This document shows, one piece after another, positions 1 to 10,700 of a DNA stretch of 64,000 nucleotides. A program made the translations under genes and the position numbers. Position 1 is the stretch's first letter; the number at the start of each line of letters is the position of its first letter. This DNA is from Flabesymbios commensalis. Taxonomy: Eukaryota > Annelida > Polychaeta > Terebellida > Flabelligeridae. Location of the stretch: assembly GCA_964017125.1 (NCBI GenBank), contig OZ024915.1, forward strand, positions 17,775,273 through 17,839,272, read 5' to 3'. Below the pieces are notes generated by a model. The model was not told the origin of the DNA and searched no databases. It saw only the letters and a list, made by a program, of their open reading frames with translations.

Positions 1-24
1 GAATCATGTTATTTCTTTAAAAAT

Positions 25-112
25 CCTGCACCAAGTGGGGTTCGAAACCGCACGACAGGCGCGACATTGGCAATGCGCCACGCTCTAGCGAGCGTTGATG
101 CAATAGCAGGCC
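25..112 (-). mobile_element. tRNA-derived SINE fragment
   Basis: On the minus strand a B-box-like GGTTTCGAACCCC lies downstream of an A-box-like GCTAGAGCGTGGCGC, as in tRNA-derived SINE heads. The acceptor stem does not close, so a functional tRNA is unlikely. The element may extend past the left edge of the window. Confidence 0.35.
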
Positions 113-311
113 AGCATCGTTAGACATTGGCCTGTTGTTGCACAAACATAACGCTACCTTCTTACATACACGTGGTTCCGGGGTCACCCGGTGCATGGTG
201 CACGTGTGTAATCAGATAGGATAAAAATCTGCTCATTTTACTGTGATCGATCTCTTCTAATCGATACACCCTATCACCCACACAGGTGCATGCACAGCGC
301 TCATACACTCA

Positions 312-415
312 CAGCAAACTACAGACTTTGACCCGATGTTGGGTTGATGTTGGCCCAGCGTCGTAGACGGTGGGCCAACATCAACCCAACATCGGGTCGA
401 CGTCTAGTGTTTGCT
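312..415. repeat. Family A palindrome
   Basis: A near-perfect inverted repeat with ends AGCAAACT and GTGTTTGCT. Internal arms read CCCGATGTTGGGTTGATGTT and its complement. The short centre reads GTCGTAGAC. It carries no coding capacity and looks like a non-autonomous fold-back element. Confidence 0.85.
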
Positions 416-522
416 GGGCAGTGCTCACTGATGAATGTTTCTGTTTATGACGCATGACCGAGCTCACGGGGGTAAACAAATATGTCATCTATAAGGGTAA
501 GGGCCAGACTTTTGTTGGAGGT

Positions 523-535
523 GGGGGGGGGGGGG
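523..535. repeat. Poly-G tract
   Basis: An uninterrupted run of 13 G. Similar runs occur at 7858-7871, 15654-15668 and 57404-57417, and poly-C runs at 16635-16651, 19288-19305 and 58769-58782. They often lie next to MITE or hairpin edges. Confidence 0.9.
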
Positions 536-592
536 TATAAAATAATGGGCAGCTGCTTTCCACGTAGCGATTACGTCATTGGTTGATAGTTA

Positions 593-678
593 GGGGGGCC
601 CTGTGACAGAGAGGTGCTCGGCCTCAGTTTAGCCTACATGTGCACAAAGGTGGCCTAAAACCCCATATATTTCATTTT
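593..678 (+). mobile_element. Internally deleted copy of the two-headed SINE
   Basis: Pieces match the full SINE at 52169-52483 in order: GGGCCCTG, then GTGACAGAGAGGTGCTCGG from the second tRNA-like head, then the tail GTGCACAAAGGTGGCCTAAA ending in TTTCATTTT. The parts between are missing. Confidence 0.6.
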
Positions 679-694
679 GATAGTTAGCGCATTC

Positions 695-1030
695 TTAAAG
701 CGACACACACACATCAAAATCATCATTTTTATTTTTGCTGCCTTATATGTCCATGATGTGTCCATAGACTAGAATTGCGTAAGTGTTTTAAATTTTGTGT
801 TGCGCATTAATAGTTAAAAGAGAAATAAGCACAATATTTAATTTCAGCCATGTATGTCCAAAATAAGAAATATAGGTAAACGGGGTTTTCGGTACACTTG
901 CTACGTTGCCAGAGCAACCCAAAATTTAAAAGACTTACGCAATTGTAGTCCATGGACATGTTCACATATCATGGACATATTAACGAGCCAAAATAAAAAT
1001 GATAATTTCTGATTATTTTTGGCCTGACAG
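695..1030. mobile_element. Family G long-TIR MITE
   Basis: The two halves are imperfect inverted copies of about 100 bp. Left-arm markers ATGTCCATGATGTGTCC and TAGACTAGAATTGCGTAAG recur inverted on the right as CTTACGCAATTGTAGTCCA and GACATGTTCACATATCATGG. The left end reads TTAAAGCGAC, as in the relative at 20552-20846. The right end is degenerate. No ORF is seen, so it is non-autonomous. Confidence 0.65.
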
Positions 1031-1707
1031 AGTCTTTTTAATTTTTTTTATCGACGCGGACATATGCATTGTGCGGACTCGGGTCTGGGTGACATTGTAA
1101 GACACCAAATGTGAGGACTCGTTTTCCACCCACAGACATATTTTTAGTCATCACCATTTTACCATTATAATGTAATACCCCTTTCTAAAATGTAGTAGTC
1201 TAAACTTTTTTAAACTGTTACCACTGGTTACCATCATTCATTATTATTTTAAATCGGGTAACCCGCTCACATAATGATGGGGATATGAGAAATATACTCT
1301 GATATATTATTATATGCTCTAAAACATACCAGAAATGTCTCCAGAATATTTAGTTTTGATTTATTAGACTTTCTATAGGTAAAGGTATACAAATAATGTA
1401 CATATAGAGGCAGGTGACCAGCACCTATGCGAGGCCACCGCCCTGAATATAAAAAAAAACAAGCATTATAATACAATTAAAGATTCAAGAAAGCTTGTGT
1501 TAAAAACGATGAATTAGCGGTATATGTGTATCATTGTGTGGGCTTACTAAACCCTTGGATCACTAATATCGTCTATGGTATTTTGTCTGTTTTTCACTAA
1601 TACTTGTGTGATTAGTCGATAAATGTAATGAAACACGTCTTCAAGGAATGTCAAACAGATATATGTTGTGATTTAAATGTCATAAACCCACCTAGTTTTA
1701 AGTCACT
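1031..1707. other. AT-rich stretch without recognised features
   Basis: Short AT-rich sequence with no long ORF, clear inverted repeat or match to the repeat families of this window. The 69-codon minus-strand reading frame at 1267-1476 shows no recognisable domain. Confidence 0.5.
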
Positions 1708-1902
1708 TTAAGCTTTAAGCGCTGAATTTGTTTTATATAAACAAAGAAGCCAAAGGTTTTTTCAATTATAAATCGTCATAAATGTCTTAGTTAGCTCTTT
1801 CCGCTTCATATGTTATGGGCACACGGCCATTATCAATATTGTAACTCTTTCAGTGTGGGGACGTCAGATTCTGACGCCTAAAGTCCCGTGCTGAAAGGGT
1901 AA
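1708..1902 (+). mobile_element. Family C MITE, eroded
   Basis: Body markers TTAAGCGCTGAATTTG and AAATGTCTTAGTTAGCTCTT are followed by a shortened terminal palindrome with GACGTCAGATTCTGACG and the end CTGAAAGGGTAAA. One palindrome arm is largely lost. Confidence 0.7.
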
Positions 1903-2111
1903 AGCTGTGGATCGCGGTAGCGAGTCACAACTTAAAATGAAATGTTAGAGTGAAATTTTGGTTTAGAGTTTAATTACTAAAAGATATGTTAAATGATTTA
2001 CACTTTTCTATTAAATGCGACCAAATTATATAATGACAATTAACTTATAAGATAACTTAAACAAAAATAAGCTGTGGACAAATTGTCACCGTGAAAATCA
2101 CAATGTGGCAT

Positions 2112-2329
2112 TTAACTTTAAAGCGATGAATTTATTTGTAAAAAAACATCGCAACAAAAGGTTTTCTTCAATTTGAAATCAGCATAAATGTCTTAGTTAG
2201 CTCTTTCCGATTCATATTAGAAATATTTGTACTCATACAGCGCGGGGACCGACTTTAGTCGTCAGAATCTGACGTCTAAAGACGTCAGATTCTCACGACT
2301 AAAGGCGGTCCCCGGGCTGTAAGGGTTAA
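2112..2329 (+). mobile_element. Family C MITE with TTAA on both sides
   Basis: TTAA is present at 2112-2115 and 2326-2329. The body carries AAATGTCTTAGTTAGCTCTT. The right-hand palindrome runs from CAGCGCGGGGACCG, through two GACGTC-type repeats, to the terminal CTGTAAGGG. No coding capacity is seen. Confidence 0.8.
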
Positions 2330-2580
2330 ACATGTCAAAAAGACATTCTAAAAAATGTAATGGCAAATAAATGATGTTGGCAACAGATTAGACGTCAAGA
2401 TTGTGGGGAAGAAGAAATTTCACTCCTCGTATAATTATCTTCAAAGAGCGAGTGGACGTTTTATGCGAGTACATGTATATATAACTATAGTGCCACGTTT
2501 ACCGTGCTTATCTTCAATCCCAAATTGACAGAGAGGTATCGAAGAAAACAATGTCGACATGCTCTACACAGTAAACATGG

Positions 2581-2668
2581 TAAACACGAGACGTTGACCA
2601 AATGTTTAGTATTAATATTGGGCCAGCGTCTAAGACGATGGGCTAACTTTAAATTGCCATTGTCTCAA
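2581..2668. repeat. Family A palindrome, half eroded
   Basis: The left arm is well preserved (AAACACGAGACGTTGACC, ATATTGGGCCAGCGTC). The right arm after the centre is only partly complementary. Confidence 0.6.
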
Positions 2669-2749
2669 TATATTGTATTATGTTGTGTTACATAATCATG
2701 ATAATGTGTTTGGCTATGCTACAAAAATTAATTGTGTGTCATCTATCAA

Positions 2750-3025
2750 ACCTTCCAGTGAGGGCTGAAAAATTCGTCCTCTAACTCCTAGTTAAATACA
2801 GTAGACATTATTACCACTTGTATAACATAGCCTATGTTACCCAGTTGTTAAAAGCAAAATATGCTTTCAATCTTGAAACACTGATAGGTGTTGGACTTAA
2901 ATTTTACAAATCACATACATTTTCAGTCACTTGGAGTTGTGTGTCGCGGTAGCGAGACACAACTTCAAGTGACTGAAAATTGAAATTAAATAGCTCAGTT
3001 ATCTAGGGGCTTAGCATTGAAAGGG
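2750..3025 (+). mobile_element. Family D-like MITE with internal hairpin
   Basis: It contains the hairpin at 2919-2981 (TTTTCAGTCACTTGGAGTTG with its complement around TCGCGGTAGCGA). The flanks resemble the TTAA-bounded element at 9493-9729, but the terminal sequences are degenerate. Its CAG/CTG arm pair is useful as an outgroup state for the hairpins at 9642/9691 and 17425/17474. Confidence 0.55.
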
Positions 3026-3343
3026 TGTGCCTGCTGTTTTGTGAAGTGATAGGTACACGTACACCAATTCGAGTACACCAAATCTGCCACTCTCCAAAGT
3101 GGACGTTCACCTCTTCAACTCCAGGGGACTATATATATGCATACGATTTACACACTACGTATTTAATTAAACAAATAAAAGTAATTTTCAACACTTAAAA
3201 CTGTGGGCCGCGGTCGCATCCTGAACATAAATAAATATATTATTCATCATATACATGTATAGGCCCAATTTGAATGTTTATTAACCATATTTTAATTTTT
3301 GCGAATCTAAAAAATTAATGCTTTTGGCTCAGATCGTCACATT

Positions 3344-3396
3344 GGTATTAAAGGGTGGCATCTGCCACTCTGTGGCATATGCCACCCTTTAATACC
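3344..3396. repeat. Family E hairpin
   Basis: Arms GGTATTAAAGGGTGGCAT and its complement surround the core CTGCCACTCTGTGGC. The duplicate copy lies at 11150-11202. Confidence 0.85.
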
Positions 3397-4660
3397 CATA
3401 TGAACAGAAACGTGGTCACCTGAATTAATTATTATTTAAAAGTTAGGCTTTCTGATATGATTTGAAGATTTATAACACTCCTTTAACACTTTAATATCAA
3501 GGTGATTAGATATGTGGCCACATGAATTAATTGATTGTTATTGAAAAGGTATGCTTACTGATTGATCTCATTTGATGATTTATAACACTCCATGGCCCCA
3601 GGCAGGTCAATTATGTTAGGGTCAACAGGACAGCCCAGTATTAAGTATCTATAGAGTTACAAAAGTCAAGGTCACTGGAGATCGATACGCCATTACAGAG
3701 AATCAATCACTCCCATTGATGCTCTCTTATCAGTACATAGATGGTGAAATATTTAACATTACCTCAAATTAGACTGGCATATTGATTAATGTTCTCAGAA
3801 TAACTATATCGAGTTGATGTTATTTCTAAGAACAAAAAACATGAAATACAATAAGAGTTTTCAAACCTTTATCTGAACAATGTCTTACAATGAAGCCCAC
3901 TTCGTGAAATTAGCATACAAGTGCATTTTTATTTTAGCCAATTATTTAATATTAAATGTAGCGAAATATTTCAAAAATATATAGAAACAAAAGCCAATGA
4001 TTTTTCGGTATAGCACGCTATCAAAAATATTTTAAAAAATGTCAAAACAAAAGCCAACGATGTATCGGTACAGCACGCTACCAGCTCAATTAATGTGCCA
4101 CTCGTCTGCAGTCTGTCTGGTTGTCTAATATGAGTGAATTATAATGGGCTCTCGCCGGAGACGGCAGCCATTTTAGTTGTCATCGTCGAGTGTTTGTTTC
4201 TGTCTGGATGTGACCTGCACTGACAATGACTTAATTCCAACACGAGACAGTGGTGTACCCAGTTGTTGATCACGAGGGAGGGGGGGGGTATGCCTACGTC
4301 TCCTTTCCATGTTTAATCCCATGTTTTTTACAGAGATTCCACTACTTGTTGGCATAAGCTTATGTGCTAAATTTAAGAAAGTAAAATATTCGGATTCAAA
4401 TGAGTAATTTTCACCCACTTGTAGTTAACTTTGCGTTGGTGACAAATCCAAGACGTAAGAGAGTGCCATGGTGCTTGGATGCTGCTAAGTGTAATTGCCA
4501 TAAACATAATGTGCTTACCGCAGTAACTAAACAGTTTGAAATAAAGAATGTTGTTGGCACTGTGCCTGGTGCCACAGCGTGTAAAAGGTGGATCTTGCAG
4601 AATGTGGCTCTTGAAGAAGTTGAGTAGTCCAAGTTTGGTGTCAGAGAGGTTAACAAGCAC

Positions 4661-4985
4661 TTAACCCTTCTACTGCGGGGGACAAATTTAAATATCAGCA
4701 GAAGGCAGATGTGGAGTCAATCAGAAATAGCCTAATTAAAAAACGAATCGACATTCTGAAACTATGTAATCCAATACGTGACATGACTAATTTTTTAAAG
4801 TTGACATTTTTTTTCATTCGAAGCTAGTAATTGCGTAATCAATTCCAGCTTCAAATGAAATAAATAACGACATAACACTCAAAGTGTTGATTGGAGCACG
4901 ATTCCATCTGATCTTAAAGTGTAAACCATTTAGATCATCACGGACGCTTTTATCACAGGGTAAGTCTGGATGGGCTAATTTTAGC
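4661..4985 (+). mobile_element. TTAACCCTT-type MITE, right end unclear
   Basis: It starts TTAACCCTTCTACTGCGG. It contains an internal hairpin with arms CGAAGCTAGTAATTGCG and CAATTCCAGCTTCAAATG, like the elements at 9253 and 59641. The right terminus is not clear and it abuts a C element. The counterpart is at 12478-12800. Confidence 0.5.
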
Positions 4986-5205
4986 ACCCTTACAACACTT
5001 AAATATTTGAGTATAAACCATGGAGACCACATTTTTCAATTTGAAACCATCATAAAGATCTGAGTCACATGTAGCTCTTTCTGATTCATATGAATACCTA
5101 CGTCCCTTAAAAATATTTTACCCTTTGAGCGCGGGGATCGTCAGAATATGACGTCTTTAGACATCAGATTCTGTCGCCGAAAGTCGGTCCCCGCGCTGAA
5201 AGGCC
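4986..5205 (+). mobile_element. Family C MITE
   Basis: The start CACCCTTACAACACTT and the body marker ATGTAGCTCTTTCTGATTCA lead to a palindrome running from GAGCGCGGGGATCG to CGGTCCCCGCGCTGAAAGG. The counterpart at 12800-13010 has lost the last bases of the palindrome. Confidence 0.65.
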
Positions 5206-5629
5206 TCGTCGCTCCGCATACTGATTTCGAATGATATTTATTGCAAAAACGTCGTATATTCCATTGAAATAAGCACCTTATCATATATTTATTATACTTG
5301 GTTCTATGAGATCTTGCATTCTCATCCACGCTGTGGTGGAGTTGACAGCAGCACATTTCTAAAACTGAATGAAAATAAGGATACAGGAAATTTGTTTATC
5401 CCAAGATAATCTTGATTCTGGGCCTGCATTGGAAACTTTGCCCCACCAACAGATAACGATGGTAAGCAGAACTTATCCCAGAGAGACTCAATGAACATTA
5501 ATCATAACGTTAAGTGTTGGGACTTGAGATAATTCAGAGGTACATGCATGGTCTTCCAAAGAGTGTCTAGTGAAGAACACCTAACTCCCACTGTCTGGCA
5601 CCTTCAAGCAGTGATCGTTTATGTCATAG

Positions 5630-5694
5630 TGCAAAGGCAAACAGCAGTAGCTGCTTACTTTAAAAGTAAGCAGTTACTGCTGTTTGACTTTGCA
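5630..5694. repeat. Family B palindrome
   Basis: TGCAAAGGCAAACAGCAGTA pairs with its complement around ACTTTAAAAGT. It has one mismatch, G5650 opposite T5674. In the duplicate (13429-13492) the mismatch is A opposite C, as if the variant base had swapped arms. Confidence 0.9.
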
Positions 5695-5890
5695 CGTCAG
5701 AAGAGCACCACGTAGTAAAGTTGGTAAACAAGAAGGTGCGATTCGTGACCCTAATTGAAAGCACACGATAACTTGTGTACCACTGCTTTCAATTAATTTC
5801 AGTAGCTCTCAATGTAGATTTTATTAATTACACCCAGCGTGAACCGGAGAAAAGTATGCCAACCCTGAAAAACTTAAATTGTATTTATTT

Positions 5891-5994
5891 CGTTGATCCA
5901 ACGCTGGCTCCAATGCTGGCTCAATGTTGGTCCACCGTCTACGACGCTGGCTCAACATCAATCCAGCATTGGATCAACGTCTTGTGTTTACTGG
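5891..5994. repeat. Family A palindrome
   Basis: Arms CGTTGATCCAACGCTGGCTC and TTGGATCAACGTCTTGTGTT surround the centre CCGTCTACGACG. The duplicate at 13681-13784 has changes in the right arm only, so symmetry is not always kept. Confidence 0.85.
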
Positions 5995-6592
5995 GGCATC
6001 ATTTACACGAGAGTGTTTGCATACAGAAAAAGTTTGCCCATATGAGATCGTATTTTCTATGTTTTATATCATCGACAGGTATTGTATTGTAAAGTGACTG
6101 ACTGTAAATATTTTCTATAGATGCGGCACTTTTATACATACACTGCAGCTGGTGAAATCACCCGGACAAACACATAACATTTGTTGATATAGTAGGTATA
6201 TGAATGAATTGTGTTGACATATAAAGAAATAATTAGCATAGACGCACTTTGGAAAACAATCACTCTTACATAACAACAAACAAAATTACGTCCTCTACCA
6301 TGTCTACCCATACCTTTCTTTTAAATATCCAGGTGATGACAGAAAACTGTTGTTATATTATATGAATTTTGCAAATATAATTACTTATATAATCATCCAA
6401 AGAGAAATTCCGATCTGTTGGTATATATACCAACTGCTGAATAGTAACAAAAACATCATTGTTAGAAACGAAAGTAATCTGAACACAGCTTAAATAGTGA
6501 AGCCCAATCTTGCAGCTCCATTGATTTCTCAAAGAGAGTTTGACAAATCTGACGCTGCTGATATTCCAACAAGAGCTCTCGTTGTTGAGATC

Positions 6593-6841
6593 CTAACCCT
6601 TTCAGTGCGGGGATCATCTTTATACGTCAGTATCTGACGTCTATAGACGTCAGATACTGACGTATAAAGACGATCCCCGCACTGAAAGAATTCAAATATT
6701 TCTAATGGCCGTAGACCCATAACATAGGTATTCAAATTAAGCGGGAAGAGCTAACTAAGACGTTTATGATGATTTCAAATTGAAGTGAACCCTTTGGTTT
6801 CTATGGTTTATACAGGAATATTTTAGCGTTGTGAGGGTTAA
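6593..6841 (-). mobile_element. Family C MITE, whole-looking
   Basis: CTAA at 6593-6596 and TTAA at 6838-6841 bound the element. The palindrome comes first (CAGTGCGGGGATCATC to GACGATCCCCGCACTG), then the body AGAGCTAACTAAGACGTTTA. Relative to the family sequence CAGAATCTG it carries a paired change in both arms (T6631 and A6656). Confidence 0.85.
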
Positions 6842-7045
6842 CCGGAGCTATCTCCGTCACTACCTCAGAACGTGTGACGCAGGTCATAACGGTGGATAAA
6901 CACCTCAGTCACTTCAAACAACCACACAGAGATTTTCTCAGAACACTTGACATTACATATAACTGCAAAAACTACAAGTTCAGAATTCGTAAACTTAATC
7001 TTCATAATAACTGACTGCACTGTCCCCAAAGGCACATAGTAGTAA

Positions 7046-7102
7046 ATGTGCAACAGGAGTAACTGTTTACTTGAAAAGTAAGAGGTCACTTATGGTTGCT
7101 TT
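7046..7102. repeat. Family B palindrome, diverged
   Basis: GTGCAACAGGAGTAACTG pairs imperfectly with AGGTCACTTATGGTTGC around ACTTGAAAAGT. The duplicate lies at about 14838-14900. Confidence 0.6.
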
Positions 7103-7222
7103 TGGAGGGCAGTGCCCCAACACCAGACAATGACCAAATATAAAAAATAAAATAAAACTATATTTAAACAAGATATGATCAACGTCTCGTTGTGTACCAC
7201 TTGGTAAAATAAGCAAAATATA

Positions 7223-7353
7223 TCAACCCTTGTCCTGCTAAGTTAATTTATTTCAATTTTCTCCATCTTAAGGTTGTGTCTCGCTAACGGGACCCACAGC
7301 TTCAAGTGGGCGAAAATTCCTCAATAGTCGTGATCAGGAGGATAATGGGTAAC
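7223..7353 (+). mobile_element. Short D-like element, terminal repeats plus hairpin only
   Basis: The ends ATCAACCCTTGTCCTGC and AGGAGGATAATGGGTAAC enclose one hairpin around TCTCGCTAACGGGAC. The duplicate at 15010-15139 keeps better ends (AGGAGGACAAGGGTTAAC). At about 130 bp it is roughly half the usual length. Confidence 0.65.
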
Positions 7354-7609
7354 GTCAGATAGAGATTGTGCTTCAATGTGTTGTGTAGATAGAATCGGCT
7401 TGAACAATAGATTGTCCTTTATAGTATCTGGGGTGGAAAGTTTTGTTTCATTATTTTATTACGCATAATCATGCCAGAGATAATTCGCGTCTGTCGTCCA
7501 GATGCGGGTGGGATCATAATGCCGGATTTGTATGATAGCTGTGTGATAAGACACGTGTCCTCAATACAGAAGATGTTCTGCTAACCATCAAGAGATAAAT
7601 CATACAACT

Positions 7610-7690
7610 TAAATTTTCACCCACTTGAAGTAGTCTCGCTACCGCGATCCATAATTTCCGGTGCGTGAAAATTATGCACAAATATCATGT
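7610..7690. repeat. Family D hairpin fragment
   Basis: AATTTTCACCCACTTGAAG and a degraded complement ending GTGCGTGAAAATTA flank CTCGCTACCGCGATCC. No clear TTAA ends were found. The duplicate is at 15405-15472. Confidence 0.55.
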
Positions 7691-8029
7691 AAATGTATAG
7701 TTTGAATCAAAACAAATGCCTACTTAACAAATATAAAGTTCATTTTTCCCTCAAATTATCTCGTGTGAAGGGCAAATAATCAATGCGCTAATAAAATAAG
7801 ATCTGGCCAGCAAAGCGCCAATGTTGGATCAATAAGCAACCAGCGTGTGGTCTATTAGGGGGGGGGGGGGGTGTCTTATAAACAATTACGAAACACTACG
7901 GTATTAAACACTGGTAAACATCTATTATTGGAAATGCAATTCATCGGTCTACAGAACAACAACACTATAAAGTAGATTTCAGTTGAAATCTAACTTTGAT
8001 CTGATTTTTATATAATTTACAACGTATGT

Positions 8030-8132
8030 ACAAACACGAGACCTTCACCCAATGTTGGATCAATAATGAGCCACAGTCTGTAACGTCAGCCCAACAATAA
8101 ACAAACATTGGCCCAACGTCTTGCGTTTGCTG
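8030..8132. repeat. Family A palindrome, partly eroded
   Basis: Ends ACAAACACGAGACC and GTCTTGCGTTTGCTG are clear, with CACCCAATGTTGG and ACATTGGCCC inside. The middle has several mismatches. The duplicate is at 15827-15929. Confidence 0.75.
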
Positions 8133-8480
8133 CAATGCTACGAAGAACTGATCTTTACAACAAAGCTAAATTTCAATTTTCTCAATTACTGCATGCCCGT
8201 TACTGATGTCTGTCCCGTCACAATATTACCTACCGCTTGACAATCATCTATTTATCTATATACTCAAGTACAAATACATTCTTTACTATAAAAAGTATAC
8301 GCAACTGATGCTAGAAAATATATCAAATATCATTCCATACCTGTATAAAAAAGTGACACTGGTTCAGCTGATCTTTACGACAAAGCTTAAATCATTTGGA
8401 GTTTCCAATTTTCCCGGTTACTGCATGACCGCTCACTGATAGCTACCCGTCACAATGTGACTTACACGTTTGACAATTGT

Positions 8481-8654
8481 CTGTTGATTTATTTACACAA
8501 GTTTACAGACACATTACTTAATATAAAAAAGCATACGTCTGTTGATTTATTTACACAAGTTTACAGACACATTACTTAATAGAAAAAAGCATACGTCTGT
8601 TGATTTATTTACACAAGTTTACAGACACATTACTTAATAGAAAAAAGCATACGT
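8481..8654 (+). repeat. 58-bp minisatellite, three units
   Basis: Three consecutive units begin CTGTTGATTTATTTACACAA at 8481, 8539 and 8597, giving a period of exactly 58. Differences are confined to the A-rich end of each unit. Confidence 0.95.
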
Positions 8655-8856
8655 AACCATTGTAACTTGCGCTAGCAATTATCTAATATCTATACAGAAG
8701 GGCATTGCAATGGCCAAATCATGTTCAACCTGGTGCTACATAACGTCAGTAACTATTTTCATGTAGTTATAGTAGGAACTACTGATACGATTTCCAGTTC
8801 CAAATTACAAAAATATCAATGAGAGGTAGACTACTCCCCCCCCACTCCCAGATTGA

Positions 8857-9095
8857 CCCTTACAGCGCGGGGACCGACTTTAGACGCCAGAATCTGACGT
8901 CTTTATTAGCCGATTATTATATCACAGTTATTGAGAACTAAATGTGTGCTTACACATCAATATTTGCAAATGTTTGGTCACAAATTAAACAAATAGGAGT
9001 AATTTTCACCCACTTGAAGTTGTGGGTCGCGGTAGCGAGACACAACTTCAAGTGAGTGAAAATTCAAATAAGATAACGGGTAAAGCAAAGGGTTA
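8857..9095 (-). mobile_element. Chimeric MITE: family C end on a family D body
   Basis: The left end is a C terminus (GACCCTTACAGCGCGGGG, GCCAGAATCTGACGTC). It runs directly into a D body (TTATTAGCCGATTATTATA, CACAAATTAAACAAATAGG), a D hairpin at 9004-9062 and the end GCAAAGGGTTAA. The pure D relative is at 62843-63073. The duplicate is at 16655-16900. Confidence 0.75.
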
Positions 9096-9252
9096 AAGCT
9101 TCAGAATGTATGCATAACCCTTTAAAGGGCTCCGAAACAATAGTAATATGTGTAACCAATGATTATTACGCAGCCTTCTGCGTATAACACAAGTGGAGCA
9201 TGAACAAACATGAACAGCAAGAACGACAATTAGTATTCCAAAAAAAATGTAA

Positions 9253-9496
9253 TTAACCCTTGCGCTGCGAAATTGTATCTTTTTTTCATTCATTTGAAGC
9301 AGGAATTGTTAACGTAATTTCCAGCTTCAAAAGACGAAAAATATGTATATTTATTAGAAAATAAACATCTCCAATGTTGAAGTATTGGATTATCTAAAGA
9401 TCGACCCAAACTGTTTTATCAAAATTAGTGATACGTATTTTGATCTGAAACATGCTTGAAACCGTATATATACGGGCCTAGCAGCACAATGGTTAA
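9253..9496 (+). mobile_element. TTAA-bounded MITE, GAAGC hairpin subfamily
   Basis: TTAA at 9253-9256 is followed by CCCTTGCGCTGCGAAATTG. The hairpin has arms CATTTGAAGCAGGAATTG and AATTTCCAGCTTCAAAAG. The end GGGCCTAGCAGCACAATGG is followed by TTAA at 9493-9496. That last TTAA is shared with the next element. Confidence 0.75.
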
Positions 9497-9729
9497 TACA
9501 ATTCGAACCTAGAGTCCTAATATCGCCTACAGCAGGGATTTTGTTTGCACTTATGTAGCAAGTTTTTAAATGCGAAACTGTCTTTGAATCTGTGAAACTA
9601 ACAAAAGTGATACCTAGAGCTCACAAATCCAACCAATTTCCAGTCACTTGAGGTTGTGGATCGCGGTAGCGAGACACAACTTCAAGTGACTGAAAATTAG
9701 AATAGAATTGCTCAGAGCTCTAGGGTTAA
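9493..9729 (+). mobile_element. Family D MITE sharing a TTAA with its neighbour
   Basis: TTAA lies at 9493-9496 and 9726-9729. The hairpin at about 9636-9699 pairs CAGTCACTTGAGGTTGTG with CACAACTTCAAGTGACTG around GATCGCGGTAGCGAGA. The duplicate at 17276-17522 shows complementary changes in both arms. Confidence 0.8.
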
Positions 9730-10387
9730 AAACGTACATGTATTATGTATATACCACTATTAATTAACCTTACATGAACTGTGCTGTATCACAAGTAGAA
9801 GCCATCATTAAATAGTCATTATCACTTAAATTTATAGTATGATGACAGTTATATTATCAACATTATAAATACTAGTAAAGCATTAGTAATGCTTCGGTAC
9901 CTTGTATAATAAGCAGGTATACCCCACCCTAATTATGCTAGGGTATAATTATACGTTTTAAATGACTTGAAAGTCAATACAGAGGCAATATCACAACATA
10001 CAGAAGTTTTCCACAGTCTACTCTTTTTAAAGGCTTCCGGGACTTTTAGATAACATTCTTTTAAGCAGTACGGCATATCGAAAATAGTAATATGCATGAT
10101 ATAGTATTGTGCAGTATTATAGTCGGAGCACTCTAGAGGAGCCCTAGCTAAAATCGATATTTTTGATTTGCAGCACAAATATAATTACACTAATATAGGA
10201 ACTCCTTTGTGAATTCAAACCTCAGCACCCCATGATGGAGACATTGGATTTTCGTTATGCAAAGAATGTGCATGTTCAATGTGGTATGTGTGAAGAATTG
10301 AGAACAACAATACTGTTCATCTATCCCCGATATTGGTCTAACATTGGGTCTCATCATTGCGTCGATGATGTTTCAGCATGCCCTCCC

Positions 10388-10473
10388 AGCAAACTTGACA
10401 CACGGACACAGTGTTTGTTTAATATTGGGTCAGCGTCGCAGACAGTGGTCCAATATTAAACCAACATTGGGTG
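10388..10473. repeat. Family A palindrome, partly eroded
   Basis: AGCAAACTTGACACACGG begins it. The inner arms TTAATATTGGGTCAGCGTC and ACAGTGGTCCAATATTAA are well paired. A related CATTGGGTCTCATCATTGCG piece lies just upstream. The duplicate is at 18173-18258. Confidence 0.65.
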
Positions 10474-10585
10474 AATATATCGTATTTTCCGGGTTGTGTT
10501 TGTCTAGTACAGGGTATCAGACTCACTGTACACACAGACAGATAGCAAACAAAGACACCTGACTTCAAAACTATCACTACAATAT

Positions 10586-10700
10586 AGAGACGCTGGCCGA
10601 TGTCAGTTTAATGTTAAGTCAATGTTGTTTTAATGTTGAGCCACCGTCTGCGACGGTGGCCCAACATTAAAACAACATTGGTTCAACGTCTCGTGTTTGC
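10586..10700. repeat. Family A palindrome
   Basis: The inner arms TTGTTTTAATGTTGAGCCAC and GTGGCCCAACATTAAAACAA surround CGTCTGCGACG. The outer left arm carries an extra partial repeat of GTCAGTTTAATGTTAAGTC. The duplicate is at 18368-18478. Confidence 0.85.
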
